Part shown: one piece after another, positions 36,518 through 43,083 of the stretch
Layout: the number at the start of each line of letters is the position of its first letter
Position numbering within the stretch: the first letter of the stretch is position 1
Source: a virus
Direction: 5' to 3' (one strand)
DNA: 58,062 nucleotides
Virus record (IMG/VR): IMGVR_UViG_3300020187_000039
Span: 1 to 58,062 of that record
Translations under genes and position numbers: made by a program
The notes under the pieces: generated by a model
Database searches by the model: none
What the model was told of the DNA's origin: nothing
Seen by the model: only the letters and a program-made list of their open reading frames with translations

Positions 36518-37321
36518 TTACTCTACGTCTTCAGCGTCTTCTGCTGAATCAGATTCTTTCATTTCATTAATTTTAGTAGTATATGATTCGATCATTGAAT
36601 TACAAGCTGCTTCATATGTTTCAGTTGAATAATCTTCTTTCATTTCTTTAAGAGCTCCAGCTGCTAATGCTGCAACTAACGCTGCGTTTTCAGCCATGTA
36701 AGATTCTACAGTGTGAGAGTCGTGTGCGTCTTCTTCCCATGCTTTAGCTTCGTTTTTACAAGATTCATAAGCTTCTTTTAACATCGATGCTACTGCTATT
36801 GCAGCTGCAGGATTTTCGTTTACTTCTTCAGTCTCTTCAGATTCTTCTACTTTGTAAGTTTCTCCTTCGAATTCGAATTCATCTTCACCAGCTTCTTTAG
36901 CTTTTCTAACTGCGTCTCCGAATGCATTACCTTCTTCAACCTCTTCAACTTCTTCGTCAGCCTCTTCAACTTCTTCTTCGTTTAAAGATTTTACTCTAAC
37001 TGTTGCAGTTTCTTCTGATTCTTCGATATACTCTGATAAACCAGCGTCATCCCATCCGTATTGAGAATCTGCTAATACTGTTTCAAGATCTTCTCTTTTT
37101 CCTGTTAGTTCAACTTCTGGAAATCCTGAAGGACCGTCTTGGTCGATAACTTCCATAGAAACATTGTTCTTTTTAAGTAATTTTGCAAGACCTTTTGATT
37201 TTGGATCAACTGCGTCCATTACTACTGAAGCTTCTTGTACTTCTTGGTTGGTTGCTGTTTCTTGGGCAGCGTTTGCTTGTTTTTCAGCAACATACTGTTC
37301 AAATGATTTTAATTTTGCCAT
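36518..37321 (-). CDS. Acidic protein with capsid-targeting-like N-terminus (267 aa)
   Basis: Starts M-A-K-L-K-S-F-E-Q-Y-V-A-E-K, a variant of the peptide that opens five other proteins of this block; V-A-E followed by K resembles a T4 gp21 prohead-protease site ([L/I/V]-x-E). The body is very acidic, with stretches such as E-E-E-V-E-E-A-D-E-E-V-E-E-V-E-E-G near residue 115 and F-E-F-E-G-E-T-Y-K-V after it, then an Ala-rich helical C-terminus with two E-x-Y-x-x-x-C-N/K-type helices. This composition fits a prohead core/scaffold or abundant internal head protein. It is the last gene before the terminator at 36465-36494. Confidence 0.65.
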   Translation of the reverse strand: MAKLKSFEQYVAEKQANAAQETATNQEVQEASVVMDAVDPKSKGLAKLLKKNNVSMEVIDQDGPSGFPEVELTGKREDLETVLADSQYGWDDAGLSEYIEESEETATVRVKSLNEEEVEEADEEVEEVEEGNAFGDAVRKAKEAGEDEFEFEGETYKVEESEETEEVNENPAAAIAVASMLKEAYESCKNEAKAWEEDAHDSHTVESYMAENAALVAALAAGALKEMKEDYSTETYEAACNSMIESYTTKINEMKESDSAEDAEDVE

Positions 37322-37371
37322 AATATAATTTATTTTAATTGTTTTTTATTATTAATCTATATATCTATGAA

Positions 37372-38403
37372 TTAAATGATGATTTCTTTGCCATCAATAA
37401 CGTCTTGATAGTTAACTCGGCATTTAGATCTTTTAATTTGATCTTCATTCTCTTCTAGGTTAATTTTATAAATAGGTCTAATATACTCTTCATTTAAGTA
37501 TGTTTTAAACTCTCTTGGTAGTTCCTCTTTGTAAAAATCCTCGTATATTGCAACATAAACCCTAGCCATTTTATCTGCGGCCATTCCTGAGGCTGAATTG
37601 ATCTCAGCAACCCAGCATTCGCCGGATTTATCTACCATTAGATCAATTGACCAAAGTCCAAGTTTTAATTTTTCTCTAACTGTTTTACAAATATCAGTTA
37701 TTTTATCCATGAAATCTAACTTACTCATATCTTGATCTACATAAGTAAATTCGGTTTTTTCACCAGATTTTTTATCTTTAATTTCATTTTCAGTTGCTGA
37801 TACTCTTTCATGTACTAATATAACATTATCATTTACTAATAAAATTCTAAACTCTGTATCTAAGTCTTTAGCTTCTGAATAGTTTTGAAATTCACCTTTA
37901 CTTTTTTCTAAGTCTTCATAAGTATCAAAAATTTCAATACCCATTCCGGAGTGCCCGTCGTCTGGTTTTGCAATTACTGGAAATTCTAAATCTTTTGCAT
38001 CTTCTTTTTTGTATACGGCCTTTGGTATAAAATCTGAATCGCCAAACATTTTATAAAAGTCAGTTTTATTACCGCTAATCTTCATAGCTTCGGGTACATT
38101 GTACATATCATCTTCTGATATATTATACTTCTCTAGAAAATCTAAGCCTTCTTTTGAATTTCCGCCATAATAAATAAGAGGTAGTTTTGAATTAACTTCC
38201 AAGTCTTTTCCATAATCTCCTTTTGCGTAAAAAGCGTTATAAAGCTCTTTTAAACAAATCTCATTTACTTCGCCGTAAATACTATTGTTTGTGCCAGTAA
38301 GTCCTTTTACCTCTTTTCCTGCTAATATAAAATTAACTTTTTTTAGATAATCTTTATTAGACTTTTCAAATAGAAATTTCTCAAAGAGTTTAACTTTTTT
38401 CAT
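37372..38403 (-). CDS. ATP-grasp ligase with capsid-targeting-like N-terminus (343 aa)
   Basis: Residues 1-14 are the tag (M-K-K-V-K-L-F-E-K-F-L-F-E-K). The ATP-grasp fold follows: F-P-V-I-A-K-P-D-D-G-H-S-G-M-G-I at 141-156 is the glycine-rich ATP lid; T-E-F-R-I-L-L-V near 183 is the family strand; and S-I-D-L-M-V (about 252) with V-A-E-I-N-S-A-S-G-M at 265-274 supplies the metal-binding acids. Such enzymes ligate carboxylates to amines or thiols, in peptide modification among other pathways. Substrate unknown. TATAAATA lies 11 nt upstream. A tagged ligase that could be packaged in the capsid and delivered to the host is unusual. ATP-grasp call is strong; substrate and delivery are inference. 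Confidence 0.85.
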   Translation of the reverse strand: MKKVKLFEKFLFEKSNKDYLKKVNFILAGKEVKGLTGTNNSIYGEVNEICLKELYNAFYAKGDYGKDLEVNSKLPLIYYGGNSKEGLDFLEKYNISEDDMYNVPEAMKISGNKTDFYKMFGDSDFIPKAVYKKEDAKDLEFPVIAKPDDGHSGMGIEIFDTYEDLEKSKGEFQNYSEAKDLDTEFRILLVNDNVILVHERVSATENEIKDKKSGEKTEFTYVDQDMSKLDFMDKITDICKTVREKLKLGLWSIDLMVDKSGECWVAEINSASGMAADKMARVYVAIYEDFYKEELPREFKTYLNEEYIRPIYKINLEENEDQIKRSKCRVNYQDVIDGKEIII

Positions 38404-38417
38404 TATAATCTTTTTAT

Positions 38418-38765
38418 TTATAGCATATATATCTTAATTCTAAGATCGGTTGTTCCTTTTATGATTCTGTGTATATTTCCTTTAGGAATCTTAAGGTCGA
38501 TCCCTGTAATTAATGGAGTTGGCAATTCATTGTCATATTGAAATCTCCAGTCAGAATCTTCTAATACTTCAATGACCCTATCCTCAGGGTCGCTGTGCCA
38601 TTTATATAAGTGTTCTGGATAACTTGGATCGAATGTTCTTATAACATAACCATCATATTGCTCTTCAACGAAGGGCCTGGTTTGATCATTAATGTTAGCT
38701 ATCAATTCTTCCATTGACATGCTACCGCATTTACAAGATTTACATTTACAATCTTTGTTTACCAT
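38418..38765 (-). CDS. Small cupin-like protein with Cys-rich N-terminus (115 aa)
   Basis: I use the ATG at 38765 (M-V-N-K-D-C-K-C-K-S-C-K-C-G), which overlaps the upstream stop by 7 nt; a longer frame from 38819 would run over 54 nt more of the upstream gene. C6, C8, C11 and C13 look like a small metal knuckle. Residues 56-115 are cupin-like: K-W-H57-S-D59-P-E61-D-R-V-I-E-V, then W-R-F-Q-Y-D-N-E-L-P, and I-P-K-G-N-I-H99-R-I-I-K-G. That gives a plausible metal set. It lacks the targeting-like N-terminus shared by its neighbours. No substrate can be named. Confidence 0.68.
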   Translation of the reverse strand: MVNKDCKCKSCKCGSMSMEELIANINDQTRPFVEEQYDGYVIRTFDPSYPEHLYKWHSDPEDRVIEVLEDSDWRFQYDNELPTPLITGIDLKIPKGNIHRIIKGTTDLRIKIYML

Positions 38766-39298
38766 GGTTGATCTGATTTTAAACCTAATTGCTTTCCAAA
38801 AAGAGTTGGTCCATAACATGCCCAGAATCCAGCTTTCATTGGATCCATCTTTGTGGCTTTATCACAACCATGTCGAGCCCAAAAACTAGCTGCTTTTCCA
38901 GGATCATCATTTTTAACAGAAAGATTTGGATCTCCCCATTCAACCTTTTTAGCGATGATGTTTCCTTCTTTGTCTTTTCTACCTCCGTCTCGATATACAA
39001 TAAACTTTTTACCTCCACCTCTTTCAGGTGAATCTAATTTAACTTTGATTGTTTTTCCGCCACGTGGAGTATAGACTGCTGGTTTACCTACATCAAGATT
39101 TTTAGCCATCCAGCCTGAAGGTCCTTTTAGAACAATGTTGTTTTTGTCCCAGTATTCTTTAACCTCTTCGAATAATTTAGAATATGCATCGCTGCCTAAT
39201 CTAAAAAAAGAATTAGTTAAATCTAAATCTTCATTAAGATGTGCCTTTAATTCCGGTGAAACCTTTTCCCAAGCTTCGAATGTTTTTATAAATTTCAT
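38759..39298 (-). CDS. Tagged protein with Gly/Arg-rich centre and SFWARHGC motif (179 aa)
   Basis: I use the ATG at 39298 (M-K-F-I-K-T-F-E-A-W-E-K), as the shared N-terminal peptide begins there. The middle is Lys/Gly/Arg-rich (P-R-G-G-K-T-I-K-V-K, then G-G-G-K-K-F) and the end has V-E-W-G-D-P-N-L-S-V-K-N-D-D-P-G-K-A-A-S-F-W-A-R-H-G-C. A G-D-P-N-x-x-[I/V]-K...S-F-x-A-R-H-x-C pattern recurs in phage proteins of unknown function that I have seen described. The basic centre could bind DNA inside the head. The C-terminal 7 nt overlap the start of the cupin gene. Confidence 0.65.
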   Translation of the reverse strand: MKFIKTFEAWEKVSPELKAHLNEDLDLTNSFFRLGSDAYSKLFEEVKEYWDKNNIVLKGPSGWMAKNLDVGKPAVYTPRGGKTIKVKLDSPERGGGKKFIVYRDGGRKDKEGNIIAKKVEWGDPNLSVKNDDPGKAASFWARHGCDKATKMDPMKAGFWACYGPTLFGKQLGLKSDQPW

Positions 39299-39302
39299 AT
39301 TT

Positions 39303-39608
39303 CTACTTTTCCATGTTATCAATTAAATCCTGTCGGTCTAATTGCTTATAAACTTCTTTACGAACTTTTTCCATTTTCTCAGCATATTTTGGATCGTCAT
39401 TACGATTAAATACAACTTGTTGAGTTAGTGAACCACTGATCTTCTTAACATCACCTTTACGAGTCTTTATTAACCATGCTGCTAAATCTTTAATACCTAA
39501 GTCTTTAAATCTACCCTCAGCTTCAGGTGCATCTGACTGATAAAAATCTGGAGCTCCTGGTGGTTTTTTCTCTGTAATAAACTGTTCGAATAATTTAATG
39601 CGGTTCAT
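39303..39608 (-). CDS. Small tagged protein (101 aa)
   Basis: Begins M-N-R-I-K-L-F-E-Q-F-I-T-E-K-K: the best match to the shared tag, with I-T-E as a T4-type protease site. After a Pro-rich linker, residues 35-100 are a helical domain (L-G-I-K-D-L-A-A-W-L-I-K-T-R-K-G-D, then S-G-S-L-T-Q-Q-V-V-F-N-R-N-D-D-P) that looks like a small phage-conserved domain of unknown function. It lies between two other tagged genes with gaps of 1 nt upstream and 4 nt downstream. Confidence 0.62.
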   Translation of the reverse strand: MNRIKLFEQFITEKKPPGAPDFYQSDAPEAEGRFKDLGIKDLAAWLIKTRKGDVKKISGSLTQQVVFNRNDDPKYAEKMEKVRKEVYKQLDRQDLIDNMEK

Positions 39609-39609
39609 A

Positions 39610-39957
39610 TTAATTAGGGTATTTTACCATTGTATTTCTTGTTAGACTCTTATCGTTATTTTTTACAAATCCTAAATCTTTATAAAAACTAGTAAGTCTA
39701 CTAATTGAAGTGGCTCCAAAATCTTTAGATGGTGTTAGAAATATAGGCTTGCCTTCTTTGTTTGCAAAATCTATAATTAATTTCATTACTTTAGTTCCGA
39801 TGCCCTCTCCTCTTTTTTCTTTGGGTATTTCAATTCTAGATAATTCTAAATATCTTTCAGTATTATATAAATCTAATACAACTCCAAATTCATCTTCTAA
39901 ATGTTGGAGTGCCATTTCTTCATTTAAAAATTCCTCGAATAATTTAACCCTTTTCAC
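39610..39957 (-). CDS. GNAT acetyltransferase with capsid-targeting-like N-terminus (115 aa)
   Basis: The start is GTG at 39957, 1 nt after the upstream stop (TAA-C-GTG). It opens with M-K-R-V-K-L-F-E-E-F-L-N-E-E, aligned with neighbouring tags; the ATG at 40038 would lie deep inside the upstream gene. L-N-E would be a protease site. The GNAT core is short: L-S-R-I-E-I-P then R49-G-E-G52-I-G54-T-K-V-M is motif A for acetyl-CoA binding, and S-R-L-T-S-F-Y-K-D-L-G-F is the usual C-terminal helix and strand. Enzymes of this family acetylate amines on proteins, antibiotics or small molecules. Substrate unknown. Confidence 0.78.
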   Translation of the reverse strand: MKRVKLFEEFLNEEMALQHLEDEFGVVLDLYNTERYLELSRIEIPKEKRGEGIGTKVMKLIIDFANKEGKPIFLTPSKDFGATSISRLTSFYKDLGFVKNNDKSLTRNTMVKYPN

Positions 39958-39958
39958 G

Positions 39959-40423
39959 TTAATCTTCTTTTGATTTAAATGGTAACTTTTTATCGTGACC
40001 TCCGTCTCTAACTTCTTTAGCGACGTCTTTGTCAGCACCTCCCCAAGTTCCTTTTCCTTTTTCTAAGAATGCATTTATTCTAGCGTATCCCCATCCTTCT
40101 TGCGTCATACCTGGATGGTGTCCGCTGTTCCAAGCGTCCATTCCGCGTCTCATTATAATTCTCAATAATGGTACAGGTACTCCACTTTCCTTTGATTTAT
40201 TCTTGATTCCGGTTTCTACAGCCTTGCCTTTGAGTGGGCTTCTGTCTCCTTTAGCTTTTTCTGCTTCATTAACAGATTCTCCTAAAATTGGAGTATTATC
40301 ATAACCACATTCGTGACATATATAAGGTTCTTTTCCACCTTCATCTAATCTCCACGACCAATCGCAACCTTCACAAGATACTTTGTTGGCTGAAAACTCT
40401 TCAAATAGTTTAATATATTTCAT
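39959..40423 (-). CDS. Tagged zinc-ribbon protein (154 aa)
   Basis: Opens with M-K-Y-I-K-L-F-E-E-F-S-A-N-K, the same tag, though S-A-N replaces the usual [L/I/V]-x-E. A zinc ribbon follows: C17-x-x-C20 and C36-x-x-C39, with D-W-S-W between. The C-terminal domain has R-R-G-M-D-A-W-N-S-G-H-H-P-G-M and W-G-Y-A-R-I-N-A-F-L then G-T-W-G-G-A-D-K-D-V-A, a block I associate with a phage-encoded domain of unknown function found in many tailed phages. It is the first of the tagged genes transcribed, 29 nt downstream of the UV endonuclease gene. Confidence 0.68.
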   Translation of the reverse strand: MKYIKLFEEFSANKVSCEGCDWSWRLDEGGKEPYICHECGYDNTPILGESVNEAEKAKGDRSPLKGKAVETGIKNKSKESGVPVPLLRIIMRRGMDAWNSGHHPGMTQEGWGYARINAFLEKGKGTWGGADKDVAKEVRDGGHDKKLPFKSKED

Positions 40424-40452
40424 GATTGATTTTTCTTGATTTATATTATATA

Positions 40453-41382
40453 TCAGGATAAAACTAGATCATTTAAATATTCTTTACGATATTTGATTAA
40501 GGCAAGTTCTTTTGCTTTTACTTCTAATTCAATGTCAAGATCCATATTGTATGTTTCAATCTTTTCGTATATGTAGTCAGCATGTGCTCGTAAGATAACT
40601 GAATCATCCTCGTGCAGTTTTTTTGAAGATGAGTAGTGGCATAGCTGTCGAATACCTGCGGGCCAAGTTGATGCTGCTAATTTAAGAGCATCTTCTTCGG
40701 GCATTGGATCTTCGTAGCACCTGTGGTGGTGGTAATCGAACGTAATTGGAGTGCCAATTTTTTCGTAGATGTCATATAGATCTTGTACGGAATATTGTGC
40801 TGGTTTGTCGTCATTTTCTAGAACTAATCTAGCTTGAGCAGATGGACTTAGTCTTTTAAAATTCTCGACAAAACGTTGTTTTGCAGCTTCTTTGTCGCCA
40901 TAAGAACCCCCGACATGGATATTCATAGAATATGTGTGATTTTGTGGTAGTCCCATTGTATCTAATATAAGAGCAGACTGATCTAATTCTCGGATAGCAG
41001 CTGTAACAACCTTTGGAGTTGGGCTTGGTAAAACACAAAACTGACCTGGGTGAAAACCTACACGTTGGCCGTATTTTTGAACAAGCGTGCCAGCGCCTTT
41101 AAGTAAATTAGATATTGTTTGCCAATTAGGTAAATCAGATAATTCATACTCACTCATCCAAGGAAACATAGAGCTACTCATACGATAAACATTAATGCCT
41201 TGTTTGTGATTCCACTTTATAATCTCAATAAGATCTCGTACATTTGCTTCGGCCAATTCTCCGGCGTATTTGCTACCTTTAGCTGTGAATGTTCGTTTAA
41301 TCATTGATCGACCGATCTTGATGTCGTGATCTTTTTGTAGTGTTAAATTAATGCAACAGTATCCGTAGTTTGCTTTTCCCAT
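40453..41382 (-). CDS. uvsE: UV damage endonuclease, UVDE/UvsE family (309 aa)
   Basis: Metal-dependent endonuclease that cuts 5' to UV photoproducts. Family motifs appear in order: G-Y-C-C-I-N-L at the N-terminus, Y-R-M-S-S-S-M-F-P (about 66-74), G-F-H-P-G-Q-F-C-V near 110, I-H-V-G-G-S-Y-G-D-K-E (about 155), L-V-L-E-N-D-D, and D-Y-H-H-H-R. These carry the His and Glu/Asp metal ligands of the TIM-barrel site. Length (309 aa) matches bacterial UvsE. TATAAATA lies only 6 nt before the ATG, so probably the upstream promoter motif B serves. It would help a phage in sunlit water repair its genome or degrade UV-damaged host DNA. Confidence 0.92.
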   Translation of the reverse strand: MGKANYGYCCINLTLQKDHDIKIGRSMIKRTFTAKGSKYAGELAEANVRDLIEIIKWNHKQGINVYRMSSSMFPWMSEYELSDLPNWQTISNLLKGAGTLVQKYGQRVGFHPGQFCVLPSPTPKVVTAAIRELDQSALILDTMGLPQNHTYSMNIHVGGSYGDKEAAKQRFVENFKRLSPSAQARLVLENDDKPAQYSVQDLYDIYEKIGTPITFDYHHHRCYEDPMPEEDALKLAASTWPAGIRQLCHYSSSKKLHEDDSVILRAHADYIYEKIETYNMDLDIELEVKAKELALIKYRKEYLNDLVLS

Positions 41383-41391
41383 GTTTGTTAT

Positions 41392-41637
41392 TTATATGTT
41401 ATATAGTAATTCTTTGATTTTGTTTACAAATCTTTCAGCATCACATGCCTCGTCTAGCGTAAAAACGTCTAGATCTTGAAATAATAATCCAGTGCCTGTG
41501 TTTACAAATACGATGTCACCGACAACTTCAACGTCCACAACCTCATGGATCGTCATATCCTCTAAGTATATTATTTTAGAGGTGTTTAGAATTCTATCCA
41601 TCCTTTGTCGAGTATTCATCATTTTTGTACTATTCAT
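41392..41637 (-). CDS. Unknown small protein (81 aa)
   Basis: Residues about 27-60 form a beta hairpin-type domain (E-V-V-D-V-E-V-V-G-D-I-V-F-V-N-T-G-T-G) followed by a helix (A-E-R-F-V-N-K-I-K-E-L-L). It starts with M-N-S-T-K-M-M-N, so internal ATG starts at residues 6 and 7 are possible. The gene is 9 nt before UV endonuclease and adjoins the first gene of the unit. No function can be assigned. Confidence 0.6.
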   Translation of the reverse strand: MNSTKMMNTRQRMDRILNTSKIIYLEDMTIHEVVDVEVVGDIVFVNTGTGLLFQDLDVFTLDEACDAERFVNKIKELLYNI

Positions 41638-41886
41638 TTAGCTACAATATAAACTATTAGCTTCAAATTCTTCTTCTTCGTTCCATGTAATAGTTCCACA
41701 AAATTCTTCTAGTGATTTCCACATAAAGCTAAAGTAGCTATTCAAAATATACTTCTGAGAATCTAGTAAACTAATATACTCAACCCCATCTCTTTCAAGA
41801 AGGGTCGGTAAGCTTGACGTACTTAATACGTCCATTCCGTTTACATCGATAAAATACTGTAATTTTGTTCTTTTAATTAATTTCAT
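41638..41886 (-). CDS. Unknown small protein (82 aa), first gene after promoter motif B
   Basis: Basic N-terminus (M-K-L-I-K-R-T-K-L-Q-Y-F) and an acidic C-terminal part (W-N-E-E-E-E-F-E). No known motif. The start lies 37 nt from promoter motif B (41924-41955), and the gene is followed without a gap by the 81-aa gene. It is likely expressed early with UV endonuclease and the tagged proteins. Confidence 0.6.
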   Translation of the reverse strand: MKLIKRTKLQYFIDVNGMDVLSTSSLPTLLERDGVEYISLLDSQKYILNSYFSFMWKSLEEFCGTITWNEEEEFEANSLYCS

Positions 41887-41923
41887 AATTCGTGGTGTTT
41901 AATTGTTAGTATTAATTATATAG

Positions 41924-41955
41924 TAAATATAATCAATATAAATGATATAAAAAAA
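41924..41955 (-). promoter_or_regulatory. Bipartite promoter motif, copy B
   Basis: Minus strand TTTTTTTATATCA, ten other bases, TTATATTTA, identical in both halves to copies A and C. It drives, by inference, the 82-aa, 81-aa, UV endonuclease and tagged-protein genes down to the terminator at 36465-36494. Leader length from the -10-like element to the first ATG would be about 30 nt. Confidence 0.72.
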
Positions 41956-41986
41956 TATAGGGTGATTTATTTTCACAAAAAGTCCT

Positions 41987-42009
41987 ATTTATAATGATTC
42001 TAAATAAGA
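41987..42009. repeat. 23-bp element between terminator and promoter motif, copy 2
   Basis: Partner of the element at 24454-24476 (22 of 23 bases identical; one A/C difference). It lies beside the double terminator and 31 nt from promoter motif B. On the minus strand it contains TATAAATA (41986-41993), the T4 late-promoter octamer. Confidence 0.5.
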
Positions 42010-42010
42010 C

Positions 42011-42055
42011 AAAAAAAGGGACCGAAGTCCCTGATTGCTCGACTGGCAGTCAAGC
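42011..42055 (-). terminator. Double intrinsic terminator (two stems)
   Basis: Two hairpins in a row on the minus strand, right after the membrane-protein stop. The first (42055-42037) is nearly palindromic, GCTTGACTG paired with CAGTCGAGC around a single C (one G-T pair). The second (42032-42017), AGGGAC-TTCG-GTCCCT, has the very stable UUCG tetraloop and is followed by a T7 run (42017-42011). It separates the bS21/PhoH/RNase HII unit from the next unit led by promoter motif B. Confidence 0.82.
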
Positions 42056-42400
42056 TTATTTCCAAAATAATTGTATTCCTATAATGCAACATGCTAATAA
42101 TAAACATATTGCTGTTTTTGTTGTAATTCCCTCGTCTAATAAATAATATGTTAGGGCGGTAAAGGTTATGATTCCACAGGTAAATCCAATAAACCTGCCA
42201 GGCCATATTTGACCATCATAATATTCTGCTATAAATCTAGTTGCAAGTATAAACATGTAACTAATTAAAGTACCTCCAATTATCGAAATGGTTAATGGAT
42301 TCTTTTTAAACCATGGCCATACGAATTGTCCGTTAGTTTGAATCCATATCATGGACTGTCCTAACGCGAATAGTAAAACGCCTGCTAATAAGCCTCTCAA
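42056..42400 (-). CDS. Small integral membrane protein, about four helices (114 aa)
   Basis: Hydrophobic stretches lie at about residues 3-20, 36-56, 69-87 and 92-111, so four transmembrane helices are likely. Short loops include F-V-W-P-W-F-K-K-N-P and the conserved-looking G-Q-I-W-P-G-R-F-I-G-F. It is the last gene before the double terminator. The start overlaps the end of RNase HII by 4 nt (ATGA type). It might be a holin-like, transporter-like or host-membrane-modulating protein; no decisive motif is present. Confidence 0.72.
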   Translation of the reverse strand: MRGLLAGVLLFALGQSMIWIQTNGQFVWPWFKKNPLTISIIGGTLISYMFILATRFIAEYYDGQIWPGRFIGFTCGIITFTALTYYLLDEGITTKTAICLLLACCIIGIQLFWK

Positions 42401-43035
42401 AACAATTCTCCGGTTGTGGTTAATAAATGCGAGATGAAACTATGCCTGTGATGTTCATTAGGTCCTGATTCTTTAATAGCATTTATATGTTGTTTGGTTC
42501 CATATCCTTTATTTGAATTCCAACCATACTGCATAAACTCTTCTTTTTCGCTTAATTCTTTCATAAGAGAATCTCGGCTTGTTTTAGCTAAAATTGAAGC
42601 AGCTGCTATCGAAGTATATTTGTTATCTCCACCTACGATTGTTTCAAATGGAATTCCATGATACCCGTGGAATTGATCGCCGTCTACTAAAATAAAATCA
42701 AACTTATGAGCATGTTCGTCAAGATTAGATAGACACTTATACATTCCTTGCATAGTTGCTCTAAGTATGTTTGTGTTTTCAATGTCTTCAACATTGACAT
42801 GTTCAACGTGGAACGCGATCGCATTATTTAATACAATGTCAAGCGCAGTTTTCCTGTCTTTTTCATTTAGAAGCTTTGAGTCTTTAATTAATGGGTGAGT
42901 AAATCCGTGTGGCATTATACATGCTGCAACCGTGACAGGCCCTGCCAGCGCTCCGCGACCTGCTTCATCTATTCCAACCTCTATGATATTTCTATCTTCG
43001 TTGAGAAATCCTTTAAGTAATATGTGTTTAGACAT
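42397..43035 (-). CDS. rnhB: Ribonuclease HII (212 aa)
   Basis: Endonuclease that removes RNA from RNA-DNA hybrids, including primers and misplaced ribonucleotides. Family motifs: V-G-I-D-E-A-G-R-G-A-L-A-G-P-V (first acidic pair), D-S-K-L-L-N-E-K-D-R, Y-T-S-I-A-A-A-S-I-L-A-K-T-S-R-D and W-N-S-N-K-G-Y-G-T-K-Q-H. I use ATG 43035 (M-S-K-H-I-L-L); the ATG at 43074 would add 13 residues and is possible. T4 uses its own RNase H for primer removal, but a host-type RNase HII is unusual in a phage and may stand in for it. Downstream of PhoH; part of the bS21 unit. Confidence 0.93.
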   Translation of the reverse strand: MSKHILLKGFLNEDRNIIEVGIDEAGRGALAGPVTVAACIMPHGFTHPLIKDSKLLNEKDRKTALDIVLNNAIAFHVEHVNVEDIENTNILRATMQGMYKCLSNLDEHAHKFDFILVDGDQFHGYHGIPFETIVGGDNKYTSIAAASILAKTSRDSLMKELSEKEEFMQYGWNSNKGYGTKQHINAIKESGPNEHHRHSFISHLLTTTGELF

Positions 43036-43083
43036 TTCTATTTGGTATTTAAGTATTATACCTAAATATTTCAAATAGTTTAC

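Noticed and set aside
39958-40038. Longer ATG start for the acetyltransferase
   Set aside because: It would overlap the zinc-ribbon gene by 80 bases and hide the shared N-terminal peptide; the GTG start fits better.
42011-42055. tRNA-like pair of hairpins
   Set aside because: The stems could look like T-arm and anticodon arms, but there is no acceptor stem, no D-arm and no GTTCAA loop; the T7 run fits a terminator.
42000-42206. 68-codon minus-strand frame overlapping the double terminator
   Set aside because: It lies inside the membrane-protein gene in another frame and runs into the terminator stems; the codons are not protein-like.
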